This document shows, piece after piece, positions 24,778 through 35,298 of a stretch of 64,000 nt of DNA; positions within the stretch are counted from its first letter, which is position 1; every line of letters starts with the position of its first letter. Source of the DNA: Bradyrhizobium algeriense (GTDB taxonomy: Bacteria > Pseudomonadota > Alphaproteobacteria > Rhizobiales > Xanthobacteraceae); contig NZ_PYCN01000001.1 of NCBI RefSeq assembly GCF_003062295.1, positions 82,001-146,000 on the forward strand, in the 5' to 3' direction. The translations under genes were made by a program, and so were the position numbers. The notes under the pieces are model-generated. The model was not told where the DNA came from and made no database searches. It was given only the letters and a program-made list of their open reading frames with translations.

Positions 24778-26538
24778 TCAAACCTCGCCGATCGCCTCCC
24801 GCCTGCGTTTGTCGGATTCTTCCGCGTAGCGCCGCATGGCATGGGCCTCGGTGAGAATTCCGACCGGCCGGTGTTCGCCGCCGGCTTCGACGACCGCCAG
24901 CGATTCCGCTTCGGCGGCGTCAAAGACCGCGATGGCTTCCTGAATGTTCATCGCCGGATGCAGCACGACGTCCCGATGATGCAGGATGCCGATGAGGCCG
25001 CGCGCCGCATCGATGTCAGGTGCGTGCGCTTCGGCGACCACCGCGAGCCCGACATAGCGCCCCGTGGCATCGACCGCGACGACCTGCGTCTTCGATCCCA
25101 GCGGAAATTTCACCCGGAAGTCCTCGATCCCGATACCTGCATCGACCGTGGCGACATCCGACCGCATCAGGCGCCGGACCGTGAGATCGCGGATCCAGCC
25201 GACATCGGCGGCGCTGCGGATGGTTTCGCCGCGCAGATGCAGGCGCCAGGTCGCGAACGAGTAGCCGAACAATTCGCGGGTGATCTGGGTGGAGATCATG
25301 ACCGCGACCAGCACCACCGTGGTGAGCCAGAGATTGCCGGTCGATTCCAGCGCGATGAACGACATCGTCAGCGGGCCGCCGATCACCGACGCCGACAGCG
25401 CGCTCATCCCGATCACGGCATAGACATTGGGATCCAGCGCAAGGCCCGGCCAGACCAGATCGACGCCGGCGGCGTACAGGCGGCCGCCGAGCGCGCCCAT
25501 GAACAGCGTGGCGAAGAACAATCCGCCGCGGAAGCCGGAGCCGAGCGAGATGATCGAGGCCAGCGCCTTTAGCGCGAAGACGCCGGCGATGATCTGCAAC
25601 GGCATCGAAACGAGGCCGGAAAAATGCAACGCGCCGTGACCTGATGACATCACCTGCGGCGTCAGCAGCGCGAGCAGACCGACGGCGAGGCCGCCGAGTG
25701 TCGGGCGCAGCGGCGGCCAGAGACGGGTCTTCGCCAGCCCCGTCTCGCACAACGCGACGCCGCGCATGATGAGGATGCCGAACAGTGCCGCCAAAATTCC
25801 GAGCAGCGCAGCAATGGCAAGATCGCGCCCGACCACGTCGCCGACCGGGCCGACGCTGATGCCGAGCGACAGCTCCTCAAATCCATGGGTCACGAAGTAA
25901 CCCGCCACGGCGGCGACGCCGACCGGCGTCAGGCCGGCCGACGTATAGCCTCCGATCACGAGTTCGAAAGCATAGAAGGCGCCGGCGAGCGGGGCGCCGA
26001 ATGCGCCCGAGATCGCAGCCGCCGCTCCGCAGCCGACCATGATGCGCTGGTCGGCACGGCGCAGGTGAAATCCACGGCCGAGCGAAGCGGCAAGGCCGCT
26101 CGCGAGCTGGGTATATCCGGCTTCGAGGCCGACCGACGCTCCGACCCCACTGGACCAGGTGGTTTGTAGCGCCACGATAACGCTGCCGCGAAACGACATC
26201 CGCCCGCCATGAAGGGCGTTGGCCTCGATCGGGTCGATCTCACGAGCAGGCCGCCAGCGCAGCAACAGCAGCAGGGCCACCCCGAGCAGCAAGCCGCCGA
26301 GACTTGGAACCAGCACGGCCCGCAGCGTCTCGACACTCGGCTGGCTGGAAAGCCGCTCCGCGATGCTGATGTTGAACAGCAGCGCGTGCAGGGCCGCTAC
26401 CGCCACACTCATCGCCAGCACCACCAGGCCGCCGATGGTTCCGATCATCGCCGCCAGCACCACCAGGCTCGTTTCATGGGCGCGAACGAACGCCCGTAAC
26501 CGGCGCGGAGCCTCAAGATAACGTGAAGGGGTGGCCAT
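24778..26538 (-). CDS. ClC-family chloride channel or antiporter with CBS domains
   Basis: A 586-residue protein: about ten hydrophobic helices in the first 430 residues, followed by a soluble regulatory CBS pair (about 445-575). The ion-path motifs are altered forms of the ClC consensus: SSGVGASVGLEAGYTQ for GSGIP/GREGP (the gating glutamate is retained as GLEAG), and GSGFRGGLFF for GxFxP. These changes are typical of the rhizobial subfamily. It could exchange chloride or another anion for protons; ion selectivity cannot be read from sequence. It ends 11 bases from the convergent lysE gene. Confidence 0.9.
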   Translation of the reverse strand: MATPSRYLEAPRRLRAFVRAHETSLVVLAAMIGTIGGLVVLAMSVAVAALHALLFNISIAERLSSQPSVETLRAVLVPSLGGLLLGVALLLLLRWRPAREIDPIEANALHGGRMSFRGSVIVALQTTWSSGVGASVGLEAGYTQLASGLAASLGRGFHLRRADQRIMVGCGAAAAISGAFGAPLAGAFYAFELVIGGYTSAGLTPVGVAAVAGYFVTHGFEELSLGISVGPVGDVVGRDLAIAALLGILAALFGILIMRGVALCETGLAKTRLWPPLRPTLGGLAVGLLALLTPQVMSSGHGALHFSGLVSMPLQIIAGVFALKALASIISLGSGFRGGLFFATLFMGALGGRLYAAGVDLVWPGLALDPNVYAVIGMSALSASVIGGPLTMSFIALESTGNLWLTTVVLVAVMISTQITRELFGYSFATWRLHLRGETIRSAADVGWIRDLTVRRLMRSDVATVDAGIGIEDFRVKFPLGSKTQVVAVDATGRYVGLAVVAEAHAPDIDAARGLIGILHHRDVVLHPAMNIQEAIAVFDAAEAESLAVVEAGGEHRPVGILTEAHAMRRYAEESDKRRREAIGEV

Positions 26539-26731
26539 TCCTGGGGTCCGCCAGCGGCTGAACGATGCCTATCCGTCCGATTTAACGGTCTTCACGGCCA
26601 TCATGCAAATCCGGGCGGAACGGTGGCAGCGGCGGATAAGCCCCGGAACGCTCTTCACAATCCCGTCACGCTGCCTGTAGTATGCAAGGCGCATGCTGCT
26701 TCGCAGCTAACATGGGGGTCAGGAGCGTTAC

Positions 26732-27289
26732 TTGAACGCACATGTCTCGCAAGGCGGTTGGCCGGTATTGGTGCTGAACGCGGACTTCCGGCCGCTGAGT
26801 TATTACCCGCTGTCTCTCTGGTCGTGGCAGGACGCGATCAAGGCGGTGTTTCTCGATCGCGTCAACATTGTCGAGCACTACGACCGCGCGGTGCGCAGCC
26901 CGACCTTCGAGATCCAGCTTCCGAGCGTGGTGTCGCTGAAGTCGTTCGTCAAGCCGACGACGCACCCCGCCTTCACCCGGTTCAACGTCTTCCTGCGCGA
27001 CCGCTTTGTCTGCCAGTACTGCCACGCGCATGACGACCTCACCTTCGATCACATCATCCCGCGCAGCAAGGGCGGCCAGACCACCTGGGAAAATGTCGTC
27101 GCAGCCTGTTCGCCGTGCAATCTGCGCAAGGGCAATCTGACGCCGCAGCAGGCGCGGATGTTTCCAAGGCAACACCCGTTTGCGCCGACGGTGCATCAAC
27201 TGCATCGCAACGGGCGACTGTTTCCGCCGAACTATCTGCACGATAGCTGGCTGGATTATTTGTACTGGGATACCGAGCTCGATCCGTAA
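26732..27289 (+). CDS. HNH endonuclease family protein
   Basis: A 185-residue protein with a zinc-finger-type HNH nuclease motif: CQYCHAHDDLTFDHIIPRS followed by GGQTTWENVVAACSPCNLRKG, giving the CxxC pairs and the catalytic His of DHI. The N-terminal part (PVLVLNADFRPLSYYPLSLWSWQDAIKAVFLDRV) is typical of a chromosomal family found throughout alphaproteobacteria, not a homing enzyme. The start is the TTG at 26732, with AGGAG at 26721-26725 six bases upstream. Biological role is not known. Confidence 0.85.
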   Translation: MNAHVSQGGWPVLVLNADFRPLSYYPLSLWSWQDAIKAVFLDRVNIVEHYDRAVRSPTFEIQLPSVVSLKSFVKPTTHPAFTRFNVFLRDRFVCQYCHAHDDLTFDHIIPRSKGGQTTWENVVAACSPCNLRKGNLTPQQARMFPRQHPFAPTVHQLHRNGRLFPPNYLHDSWLDYLYWDTELDP

Positions 27290-27420
27290 GGTTCGCGCCA
27301 CGGATTTACCAGCACCATTCAACGGTTGGCCTTCGGTTCAGGCCGGCAACGACATCAACACAAATGCGTTCCGCCCCCGAAAGGCATACGCGCCATCGTG
27401 AAATTGAATCTCCGGTGATT

Positions 27421-27442
27421 GGCGGGCCATTGCGGGCCCGCC
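27421..27442 (-). terminator. GC-rich hairpin downstream of groEL
   Basis: GGCGGGCC at 27421-27428 pairs with GGCCCGCC at 27435-27442 over a 6-base loop, just beyond the groEL stop on the minus strand. There is no run of T afterwards, so termination is not certain; it may only stabilise the transcript. Confidence 0.45.
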
Positions 27443-27460
27443 AGTCACCTTGCGGCTTAT

Positions 27461-29504
<2,044 letters not shown>

Positions 29505-30428
29505 GTGCTTACCGCGCCCGCACATCAATTGTGCCCTCCGCCGCATGTCGTCGTGGTCGGTAATGAGAAGGGCGGCTCGGGCAAAACCACCATCGCGATG
29601 CACCTCGCCGTTGCGCTGCTGAAGGCCGGCCAGCGCGTCGCAACCGTCGACCTCGACAGCCGGCAGCGGACCCTCACCCATTATGTCGAGAGCCGGCACG
29701 GCTGGGCGCGGCGGAACCACGTCGATCTGGAGTTGCCGACGCATTTCTGCATCGCACGCGTTGACGGTGCCATCGTGGCGGAAAACGAGGCCGCCGAATG
29801 CTCCGATTTCCAGCGAGCCATCGCCGCAGCACAGGACCGCCATGACTTCGTCGTGATCGATACGCCTCCGCATGACAGCTATCTGATGCGGCTCGCCCAT
29901 TCGATCGCCGACACTCTGGTGACGCCGCTCAGCGACAGTTTTGTCGACCTCGACGTGCTGGCGACGCTCGATCCGGTGACGTTGACGGTCACCGGGATCA
30001 GCCATTACGGAGACCTGGTGCGCGAGACGCGTCGCCATCGCCGGCCGGTCGATGGCGCCCTCATCGATTGGGTGGTCGTGCGCAACCGGATTTCGCCGCA
30101 ACGATCATCTACCGCCCAGGTTCTTTGCGGTTGCTTGCAGGAGCTGGCCCTCAACGCAGGTTTCCGGATTGTACCCGGCCTTCACGACCGCCCGATTTAT
30201 CGCGACCTTTTTCCCCGGGGGCTCACCGCGCTGGACCCGCTATGCGAGACGATGCCCGGCATCGATGGGGAGGTCTCTCGCATCCCCGCGTGCTGCGAGG
30301 TTGAGGGCCTGCTCGAGGGGTTGAAGCTGCCGATCAACGATCGCGCTCGCCGCCATGCAGCGCTTCGCGCCGAATGGTTTGCTTCTCGCGACAGCCCGCT
30401 GGATACCGATATCCTGGCCGGTCCGTAA
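29505..30428 (+). CDS. mipZ: MipZ-like division-plane ATPase
   Basis: A 307-residue ParA/MinD-family ATPase. In Caulobacter MipZ binds ParB at the poles and stops FtsZ from polymerising near them. The deviant Walker A box is VVVVGNEKGGSGKTTIAMHLA, Walker A' is TVDLDSRQRTLTHYVESR, and Walker B is FVVIDTPPHDS. Other MipZ marks are PLSDSFVDLDVLATLDPVTL, WVVVRNRIS, and GFRIVPGLHDRPIYRDLFPRGLTALD. The start is a GTG at 29505. A run of cysteines (LCPPPH, VLCGCLQE, PACCEVE) is unusual. It may be a second, diverged copy of the core mipZ, since the neighbours are accessory. Confidence 0.88.
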   Translation: MLTAPAHQLCPPPHVVVVGNEKGGSGKTTIAMHLAVALLKAGQRVATVDLDSRQRTLTHYVESRHGWARRNHVDLELPTHFCIARVDGAIVAENEAAECSDFQRAIAAAQDRHDFVVIDTPPHDSYLMRLAHSIADTLVTPLSDSFVDLDVLATLDPVTLTVTGISHYGDLVRETRRHRRPVDGALIDWVVVRNRISPQRSSTAQVLCGCLQELALNAGFRIVPGLHDRPIYRDLFPRGLTALDPLCETMPGIDGEVSRIPACCEVEGLLEGLKLPINDRARRHAALRAEWFASRDSPLDTDILAGP

Positions 30429-30556
30429 ACTGCGGAGCTACCGCGGTGGTGGAACTTGCGGTCAAAAACCTCGTGAGCGCCGGGAACGACCGCGCGCGGT
30501 GCGGGTTCGGTAGTTCGGTTGCAAGCCGTAACAAGCAGTGAAGGAGTTTGCGGAAC

Positions 30557-30877
30557 ATGACAACGAGATCGCGCATTTGCTCGACGGCCGGCCTGGCGAT
30601 CGCCGGTTTGTTGGCCTTCGGCGTCACCGGTGCATCGGCACAGGCAATCTATGTCGATTCATATGCCGACCCCTATCCCGTAGCCGATCCGTATCCCGTG
30701 GCGGTGGCTCCGGGCAGCGTTTACGTCGCGCCGGGGCCGGTTGTCGCGGCACCGCCGATTGTGCGGCCACGCACCGTCGTGGTGAGCCGTCGGGCCTATG
30801 TGCCGGCCCCCGCGTTTGGCGCGCCGGTACCTTACGACTACGCACCCTACGGCAACATTGTCGTTTCCGACTGGTAA
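30557..30877 (+). CDS. Secreted Pro/Val/Tyr-rich protein
   Basis: A 106-residue protein with a signal peptide (AGLAIAGLLAFGVTGASAQA) followed by a low-complexity Pro-Val-Ala-Tyr-rich body with the repeats DPYPVADPYPVAV and VYVAPGPVVAAPP. It has no cysteines after the signal peptide and no recognisable domain. Small exported proteins of this kind are common in Bradyrhizobium. AAGGAG lies 10 bases before the ATG. A strong terminator follows at 30911-30941. Confidence 0.7.
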   Translation: MTTRSRICSTAGLAIAGLLAFGVTGASAQAIYVDSYADPYPVADPYPVAVAPGSVYVAPGPVVAAPPIVRPRTVVVSRRAYVPAPAFGAPVPYDYAPYGNIVVSDW

Positions 30878-30910
30878 GCCGAACGCGTAGACGCCCAACG
30901 CCCGCGTAGG

Positions 30911-30941
30911 AAGGCCCCGCCGAAGCGGGGCCTTTTTTTTT
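30911..30941 (+). terminator. Rho-independent terminator
   Basis: AAGGCCCCGC pairs with GCGGGGCCTT around the loop CGAA, followed by nine T residues. It is a textbook terminator for the small secreted-protein gene just upstream. The remaining sequence to 31158 holds nothing recognisable. Confidence 0.92.
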
Positions 30942-31158
30942 CGCGGTCTGCCTCGCAGCGCGCCGATCCGTTGCGGTCGAACATGGCGCCACTGCGCTGA
31001 TTCAAGCCGGTAACAGTGTCCGGGCAAATGCGTTCCGACCCGGCACACGTGCTCCGGTCTCCCTTCACTCAGCCACCTAATTCTGTCACGATACTTTTGA
31101 GGCGCCCGCCTCGTCACAACCACAAGAGCGGCAACAACGCCCCAACGGAAACGCCCCC

Positions 31159-32676
31159 ATGCTCATTCCCATCGCCGACGTGCCGCGCTGGTATGCCGAA
31201 CGGAAACCGAAGGACACCATCGCGGTCAGCCACGCTGACGATGCCATCACCTGGGAGCAGCTCGAGCGCAACGCCAACCGGCGCGCACGTGCTTTTGCCG
31301 CTAAAGGTGTCAAGCCCGGCGATTTCGTCGCCATCGGGTTGCCCAACAGCAATGTGTTTTTCGAGACCACTTTTGCAGTGTGGAAATGTGGCGCGACGCC
31401 GACGTCGCTGACTTGGCGATTGCCGCGCGGCGAGGCCGCAGCCGTGCTCGACATCCTCAAGCCATCGCTGGTGGTCGGCGGCCAGCCCGACTGGAACGCG
31501 CCCAATTCACTGCCGGCCGATTTCGTGCCGGACGGCTTTTCCGACGAGCCAATCAGCAATCCGGTGGCGCGCTACTGGAAGGCGATGACCAGCGGCGGCT
31601 CGACCGGTCGGCCGAAAGTGATCCTCGATCACAAACCCGCCGTGGTCGAAACCGCCGGACCGGCGGCGCTCGGCATGCCACCCGGCGCTTCCCTGCTCAA
31701 CCCCGGCCCGCTCTACCACAACGCCCCCTTCATCGTTTCGCACACCGCGCTGTTCAACGGCGGACGCGTCACCGGCCTCGTCAAGTTCGACGCCGAGGAA
31801 TGCTTGCGCCTGATCGAGGCCAGCCGGGTACAGTGGGTCAATTTCGTGCCCACCATGATGCACCGGATCTGGGCACTGCCCGACGAGGTGCGCAACCGCT
31901 ACGACTTGTCCAGCCTGCAGATCGTGTTTCACATGGCCGCGCCGATGCCGCCATGGCTGAAGGAAAAATGGATCGAGTGGTTGGGGCCCGAGCGCATCTA
32001 CGAACTCTATGGCGGCACCGAAGCACAGGGCGCCACGATCATATCGGGTGTCGAATGGCTCGAACACCGCGGCTCGGTCGGCAAAATCGGCGAGACCGCG
32101 CGCCTGCGCATCATCGGCGAAGACGGCAACGAGGTCGCCACCGGCGAAACCGGCGAGATCTATTTCCTGCCCAATGACGGCGCCGGCTCGACCTATCACT
32201 ATCTCGGCGCCGAGCCGAAGCGCCGCGCCGACGGCTGGGAATCGCTCGGCGACATCGGAAGGCTGGATGCGGAAGGCTATCTCTATCTCGGCGACCGCCT
32301 CGCCGACATGATTTTGCGCGGCGGCGCGAACATCTATCCGGCGGAAGTCGAGGCCGCGGTGACGGAACATCCCGAGGTGCGTTCCTGCGTCGCTGTAGGC
32401 CTCCCCGATCCGGAATTCGGGCAGCGCGTGCACGCCATCCTCGAACTCGACCCGAGCGCCGATGCGCAGGCGGTTGCCGACGGCATGGCCGCGTTCCTGG
32501 CCGACCGACTCAGCCGCTACAAGCACCCGGAAAGTTTTGAGGCCGTTACCGTCGGCCTGCGCGACGATTCCGGCAAGGTTCGCCGGACGCTGCTGCGCGA
32601 CGAACGCGCGGGCTGGCTGAAGCAAAATCGCGATTTCCGGATCATCCCGTCGCGCGAACGGGCCAAGGCGGGCTAA
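31159..32676 (+). CDS. Acyl-CoA synthetase (bile-acid-CoA-ligase-like)
   Basis: A 505-residue adenylate-forming enzyme that makes acyl-CoA from a carboxylate, ATP and CoA. The P-loop is MTSGGSTGRPKVIL, with Gly-Gly in place of the usual Gly-Thr, as in the bile-acid/steroid side-chain CoA-ligase group. Further motifs are ELYGGTEAQG, GDIGRLDAEGYLYLGDRLADMILRGG and NIYPAEVEAAV. The C-terminal lysine region reads DSGKVRRTLLRDE. The ATG at 31159 follows GGAAACGCCCCC. The substrate may be a bulky acid such as a steroid acid, but this is inference. Confidence 0.9.
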   Translation: MLIPIADVPRWYAERKPKDTIAVSHADDAITWEQLERNANRRARAFAAKGVKPGDFVAIGLPNSNVFFETTFAVWKCGATPTSLTWRLPRGEAAAVLDILKPSLVVGGQPDWNAPNSLPADFVPDGFSDEPISNPVARYWKAMTSGGSTGRPKVILDHKPAVVETAGPAALGMPPGASLLNPGPLYHNAPFIVSHTALFNGGRVTGLVKFDAEECLRLIEASRVQWVNFVPTMMHRIWALPDEVRNRYDLSSLQIVFHMAAPMPPWLKEKWIEWLGPERIYELYGGTEAQGATIISGVEWLEHRGSVGKIGETARLRIIGEDGNEVATGETGEIYFLPNDGAGSTYHYLGAEPKRRADGWESLGDIGRLDAEGYLYLGDRLADMILRGGANIYPAEVEAAVTEHPEVRSCVAVGLPDPEFGQRVHAILELDPSADAQAVADGMAAFLADRLSRYKHPESFEAVTVGLRDDSGKVRRTLLRDERAGWLKQNRDFRIIPSRERAKAG

Positions 32677-32838
32677 CCTTCAATGGACGTGGAACATTTA
32701 TAAATATGGCCTCTTATGAGTCGCATGGCGGCCCATTTTGGGGGACACTTTCAAGACGGCCGTTTGCAGCATAGATTGTCACGAATTCCCGGCGCTTTCG
32801 TCCTGCCGAAAGCGCGCCGGTTCGCCAGGAGACCACCC

Positions 32839-33810
32839 ATGGCCACTTTGACCGAGTGGAGAGTGCCGCCCGCAAACCAGCCGCGCGCGAGCGACTACGC
32901 TTTCGACCTCGACAAAGCCCTGTCGTCGGTTGTCGGGCTGCATTCGATCATCCCGTCCGATGCCCACAGCGCGGAGACGCTCGGCACCGAACGTGCCGGC
33001 AATGGCGTCGTGATCGATAACGGGCTGGTGCTGACGATCGGCTATCTCATCACCGAGGCTGAAGCAGTGTGGCTGCATCGCGGCGACGGCCGCGTCGTGG
33101 AAGGCCACGCGCTCGGCTTCGATTTCGAATCCGGCTTCGGCCTGGTGCAGGCGCTCGGCGACCTCGATCTCGAACCGCTGCCGCTCGGTTCTTCCGCCAC
33201 CACCCAGGTCGGTGACCGCGTGGTGGTCGGCGGTGCCGGCGGGCGCACGCGCTCGGTCGCAAGCCAGATCGCGGCCAAGCAGGAATTCGCCGGCTATTGG
33301 GAATATTTGCTGGATGAAGCGATCTTCACCCATCCCGCGCATCCGAATTGGGGCGGCACCGGGCTGATCTCGAACCGCGGCGAACTGATCGGCATCGGCT
33401 CGCTGCAGCTCGAACGCGAGCGCGAGGGCAAGGCCGAGCACGTCAACATGATCGTCCCGATCGACCTCTTGAAGCCCGTGCTCGACGACATCAGGAAATT
33501 CGGCCGCGTCAACAAGCCGTCGCGGCCGTGGCTCGGCATGTACACCACAGAGATCGACAACCGCGTCGTGGTGGTCGGCATCGCCAGCAAGGGACCGGCA
33601 GCGCGCGCCGAATTGAAGACGGGCGACGTCATCCTCGCGGTCAACGGCGACAAGATCACCAGCCAGACCGGCTTCTACCGCAAGCTCTGGTCGCTCGGCG
33701 CTGCCGGCGTCGACGTGCCGCTCACCGTCTATCATGAGGGCGTCACCTTCGACGTGGTGCTGAGCTCGACCGACCGCGCCAGGCTGTTGAAGGCGCCAAG
33801 GCTTCACTAA
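32839..33810 (+). CDS. Trypsin-fold S1C-like pseudoprotease with PDZ domain
   Basis: A 323-residue protein laid out like the HtrA/DegP family: protease-like domain (about 25-235) and one PDZ domain (about 240-315, WLGMYTTEIDNRVVVVGIASKGPAARAEL). All three catalytic positions appear replaced: His to Tyr69 (VLTIGYLI), Asp to Gly99 (ESGFGLVQ), and the nucleophile Ser to Trp171 (PNWGGTG for GNSGGP). It therefore should not hydrolyse peptides. There is no signal peptide. The ATG at 32839 has AGGAG 8 bases upstream. The fold could serve to bind peptide termini or act as a scaffold; it is conserved in Bradyrhizobium but unexplained. Confidence 0.8.
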   Translation: MATLTEWRVPPANQPRASDYAFDLDKALSSVVGLHSIIPSDAHSAETLGTERAGNGVVIDNGLVLTIGYLITEAEAVWLHRGDGRVVEGHALGFDFESGFGLVQALGDLDLEPLPLGSSATTQVGDRVVVGGAGGRTRSVASQIAAKQEFAGYWEYLLDEAIFTHPAHPNWGGTGLISNRGELIGIGSLQLEREREGKAEHVNMIVPIDLLKPVLDDIRKFGRVNKPSRPWLGMYTTEIDNRVVVVGIASKGPAARAELKTGDVILAVNGDKITSQTGFYRKLWSLGAAGVDVPLTVYHEGVTFDVVLSSTDRARLLKAPRLH

Positions 33811-33861
33811 GCTAAGGCTGCATTAAGCTAAGGCTTCATTAGGCTAAGGCTTCATTGAATT
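33798..33861. repeat. Four-copy 16-base tandem repeat
   Basis: Four 16-base units (AAGGCTTCACTAAGCT, AAGGCTGCATTAAGCT, AAGGCTTCATTAGGCT, AAGGCTTCATTGAATT) lie head to tail. The TAA that ends the pseudoprotease gene is inside the first unit, so repeat-number change would not alter the protein. The repeat fills most of the gap to the esterase gene. Confidence 0.9.
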
Positions 33862-33902
33862 GAACCAAGAACCAAGCCACCATTGAAAGCAGAGTACGCC
33901 CG

Positions 33903-34973
33903 ATGAGTGAGGCCGTGGTGGACGACATCGTGGCCGTGCTGCCGCCGCTGTTGCACTCGCTTGAAGCCCTGGGGTTCATCGCGCGCTACCTCAATCCGCC
34001 GGATTTCGACCGCGTGATGGAGCGCGTTGGGCAACCGGACGAAGCCCTGCGCGCCATTCGGCCGCGACTCGCGCAATGGCCGGCGGAATTTGCAGACATC
34101 AAGACCCCGCTGGAGACGGCCAGCGATGCGGCGCTGGCCGCTTTCGCGGCCTTGCGCGTCGTGCAAAACGGCCAGGGCGATTTCGTCAGCCTGTTTCGTG
34201 CGCTGCGTTACGCCCCGCGCGCGCAGGAGGCGCTCTATGCGCTGTCGGCGAAACTGCCGCCGGTGAACCAGTTCTTTGTCGATCCCGCGCTACGCGACGA
34301 CGCCGAGCTTGAAGCGCGGCTGGCGGCGCCGGCCAGCCCAAACACCGGCGTCTTCCACAATCATAACGAGCCCGACAGCCGCGGCGGCTTCTCGCTCTAC
34401 GTGCCCGAATATTACACGCCCGACCGCGCATGGCCGCTGGTGATGGCGCTGCACGGCGGCAGCGGCAACGGCCGCGGCTTCCTGTGGAGCTGGCTGCGCG
34501 ACGCCCGCAGTCGCGGCGCGATCCTGGTCGCACCGACCGCAACCGGCAGTACCTGGGCATTGATGGGCGACGACACCGATACGCCGAACCTCATGCGCAT
34601 CCTGGAATCCGTCCGCGCGCGCTGGAATGTCGATCCGGGCAGGATGCTGCTGACCGGCATGAGCGACGGCGGCACATTCTGCTATGTGACGGGCTTCGAC
34701 GGTGCTTCGCCCTTCACCCACCTCGCGCCGGTGTCGGCGACATTTCATCCGAAGCTGGCGGAAATGGCCGATGCCGACAGGCTGCGCGGCCTGCCGATTC
34801 ATATCGTGCATGGCAGGCTCGACTGGATGTTTCCGGTGCAGGTGGCGCGGCAGACCAGCCAGGCGCTGTCGGCAGCCGGCGCCAACGTCACCTACCGCGA
34901 GCTCGACGATCTCAGCCATGCCTATCCGCGCGAGATGAACGCGGAAATCCTGCAATGGGTGAACGGTCCGTAG
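33903..34973 (+). CDS. Alpha/beta-hydrolase, phospholipase/carboxylesterase type
   Basis: A 356-residue protein. Residues about 165-355 are an alpha/beta hydrolase: oxyanion region LVMALHGGSGNGRGF, nucleophile elbow LTGMSDGG (GxSxG), aspartate in HGRLDWMFPV, and histidine in DDLSHAYPREM. This matches carboxylesterase/phospholipase-like hydrolases. The first 160 residues, helical and charged, are not recognised. The protein shows no signal peptide, so it acts in the cytoplasm. It begins 41 bases after the tandem repeat. Confidence 0.85.
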   Translation: MSEAVVDDIVAVLPPLLHSLEALGFIARYLNPPDFDRVMERVGQPDEALRAIRPRLAQWPAEFADIKTPLETASDAALAAFAALRVVQNGQGDFVSLFRALRYAPRAQEALYALSAKLPPVNQFFVDPALRDDAELEARLAAPASPNTGVFHNHNEPDSRGGFSLYVPEYYTPDRAWPLVMALHGGSGNGRGFLWSWLRDARSRGAILVAPTATGSTWALMGDDTDTPNLMRILESVRARWNVDPGRMLLTGMSDGGTFCYVTGFDGASPFTHLAPVSATFHPKLAEMADADRLRGLPIHIVHGRLDWMFPVQVARQTSQALSAAGANVTYRELDDLSHAYPREMNAEILQWVNGP

Positions 34974-35027
34974 GCCGCGGAACCTTCCTCCGGGCACTGC
35001 GTTATCAGCCGCAACGGAGGAATTGCC

Positions 35028-35234
35028 ATGCGGACGTTTGTCGGGATGATTTTGGGTGCGCTGTTGCTGGTTCTCGGCGTCTATGTCTACGATTCCATGC
35101 GGACATCGAGCGTCGCCAGCGGCCAGGTCGCGCAGGCCAACCGCACCCTCGTCAACTGGGATGTCGCAGCAGAGGACTGGAAGGCGCTGAAAGCGCGTGC
35201 CCATGAGGATTGGGTCAAGATCTCGTCGCGATAA
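35028..35234 (+). CDS. Small membrane-anchored protein
   Basis: A 68-residue protein with one N-terminal hydrophobic helix (VGMILGALLLVLGVYVY) and a short hydrophilic tail with a Trp-rich end (LVNWDVAAEDWKAL). GGAGG lies about 8 bases before the ATG. No family is recognised. It may share a transcript with the esterase gene 54 bases upstream. Confidence 0.75.
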   Translation: MRTFVGMILGALLLVLGVYVYDSMRTSSVASGQVAQANRTLVNWDVAAEDWKALKARAHEDWVKISSR

Positions 35235-35260
35235 TTTCCCGCGAGATCATCACCACATTC

Positions 35261-35290
35261 AAACGCCGTCGTCTCAGACGACGGCGTTTT
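35261..35290. terminator. Bidirectional terminator between small membrane protein and dsbA
   Basis: AAACGCCGTCGTCT pairs with AGACGACGGCGTTT around a tiny loop, with A residues on the left and T residues on the right. It can end transcription from both convergent genes. Confidence 0.88.
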
Positions 35291-35298
35291 GGTGCGCT

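Noticed and set aside
33798..33861. CRISPR array from the regular repeats
   Set aside because: The 16-base units are directly adjacent with no unique spacers, and no cas genes are nearby.
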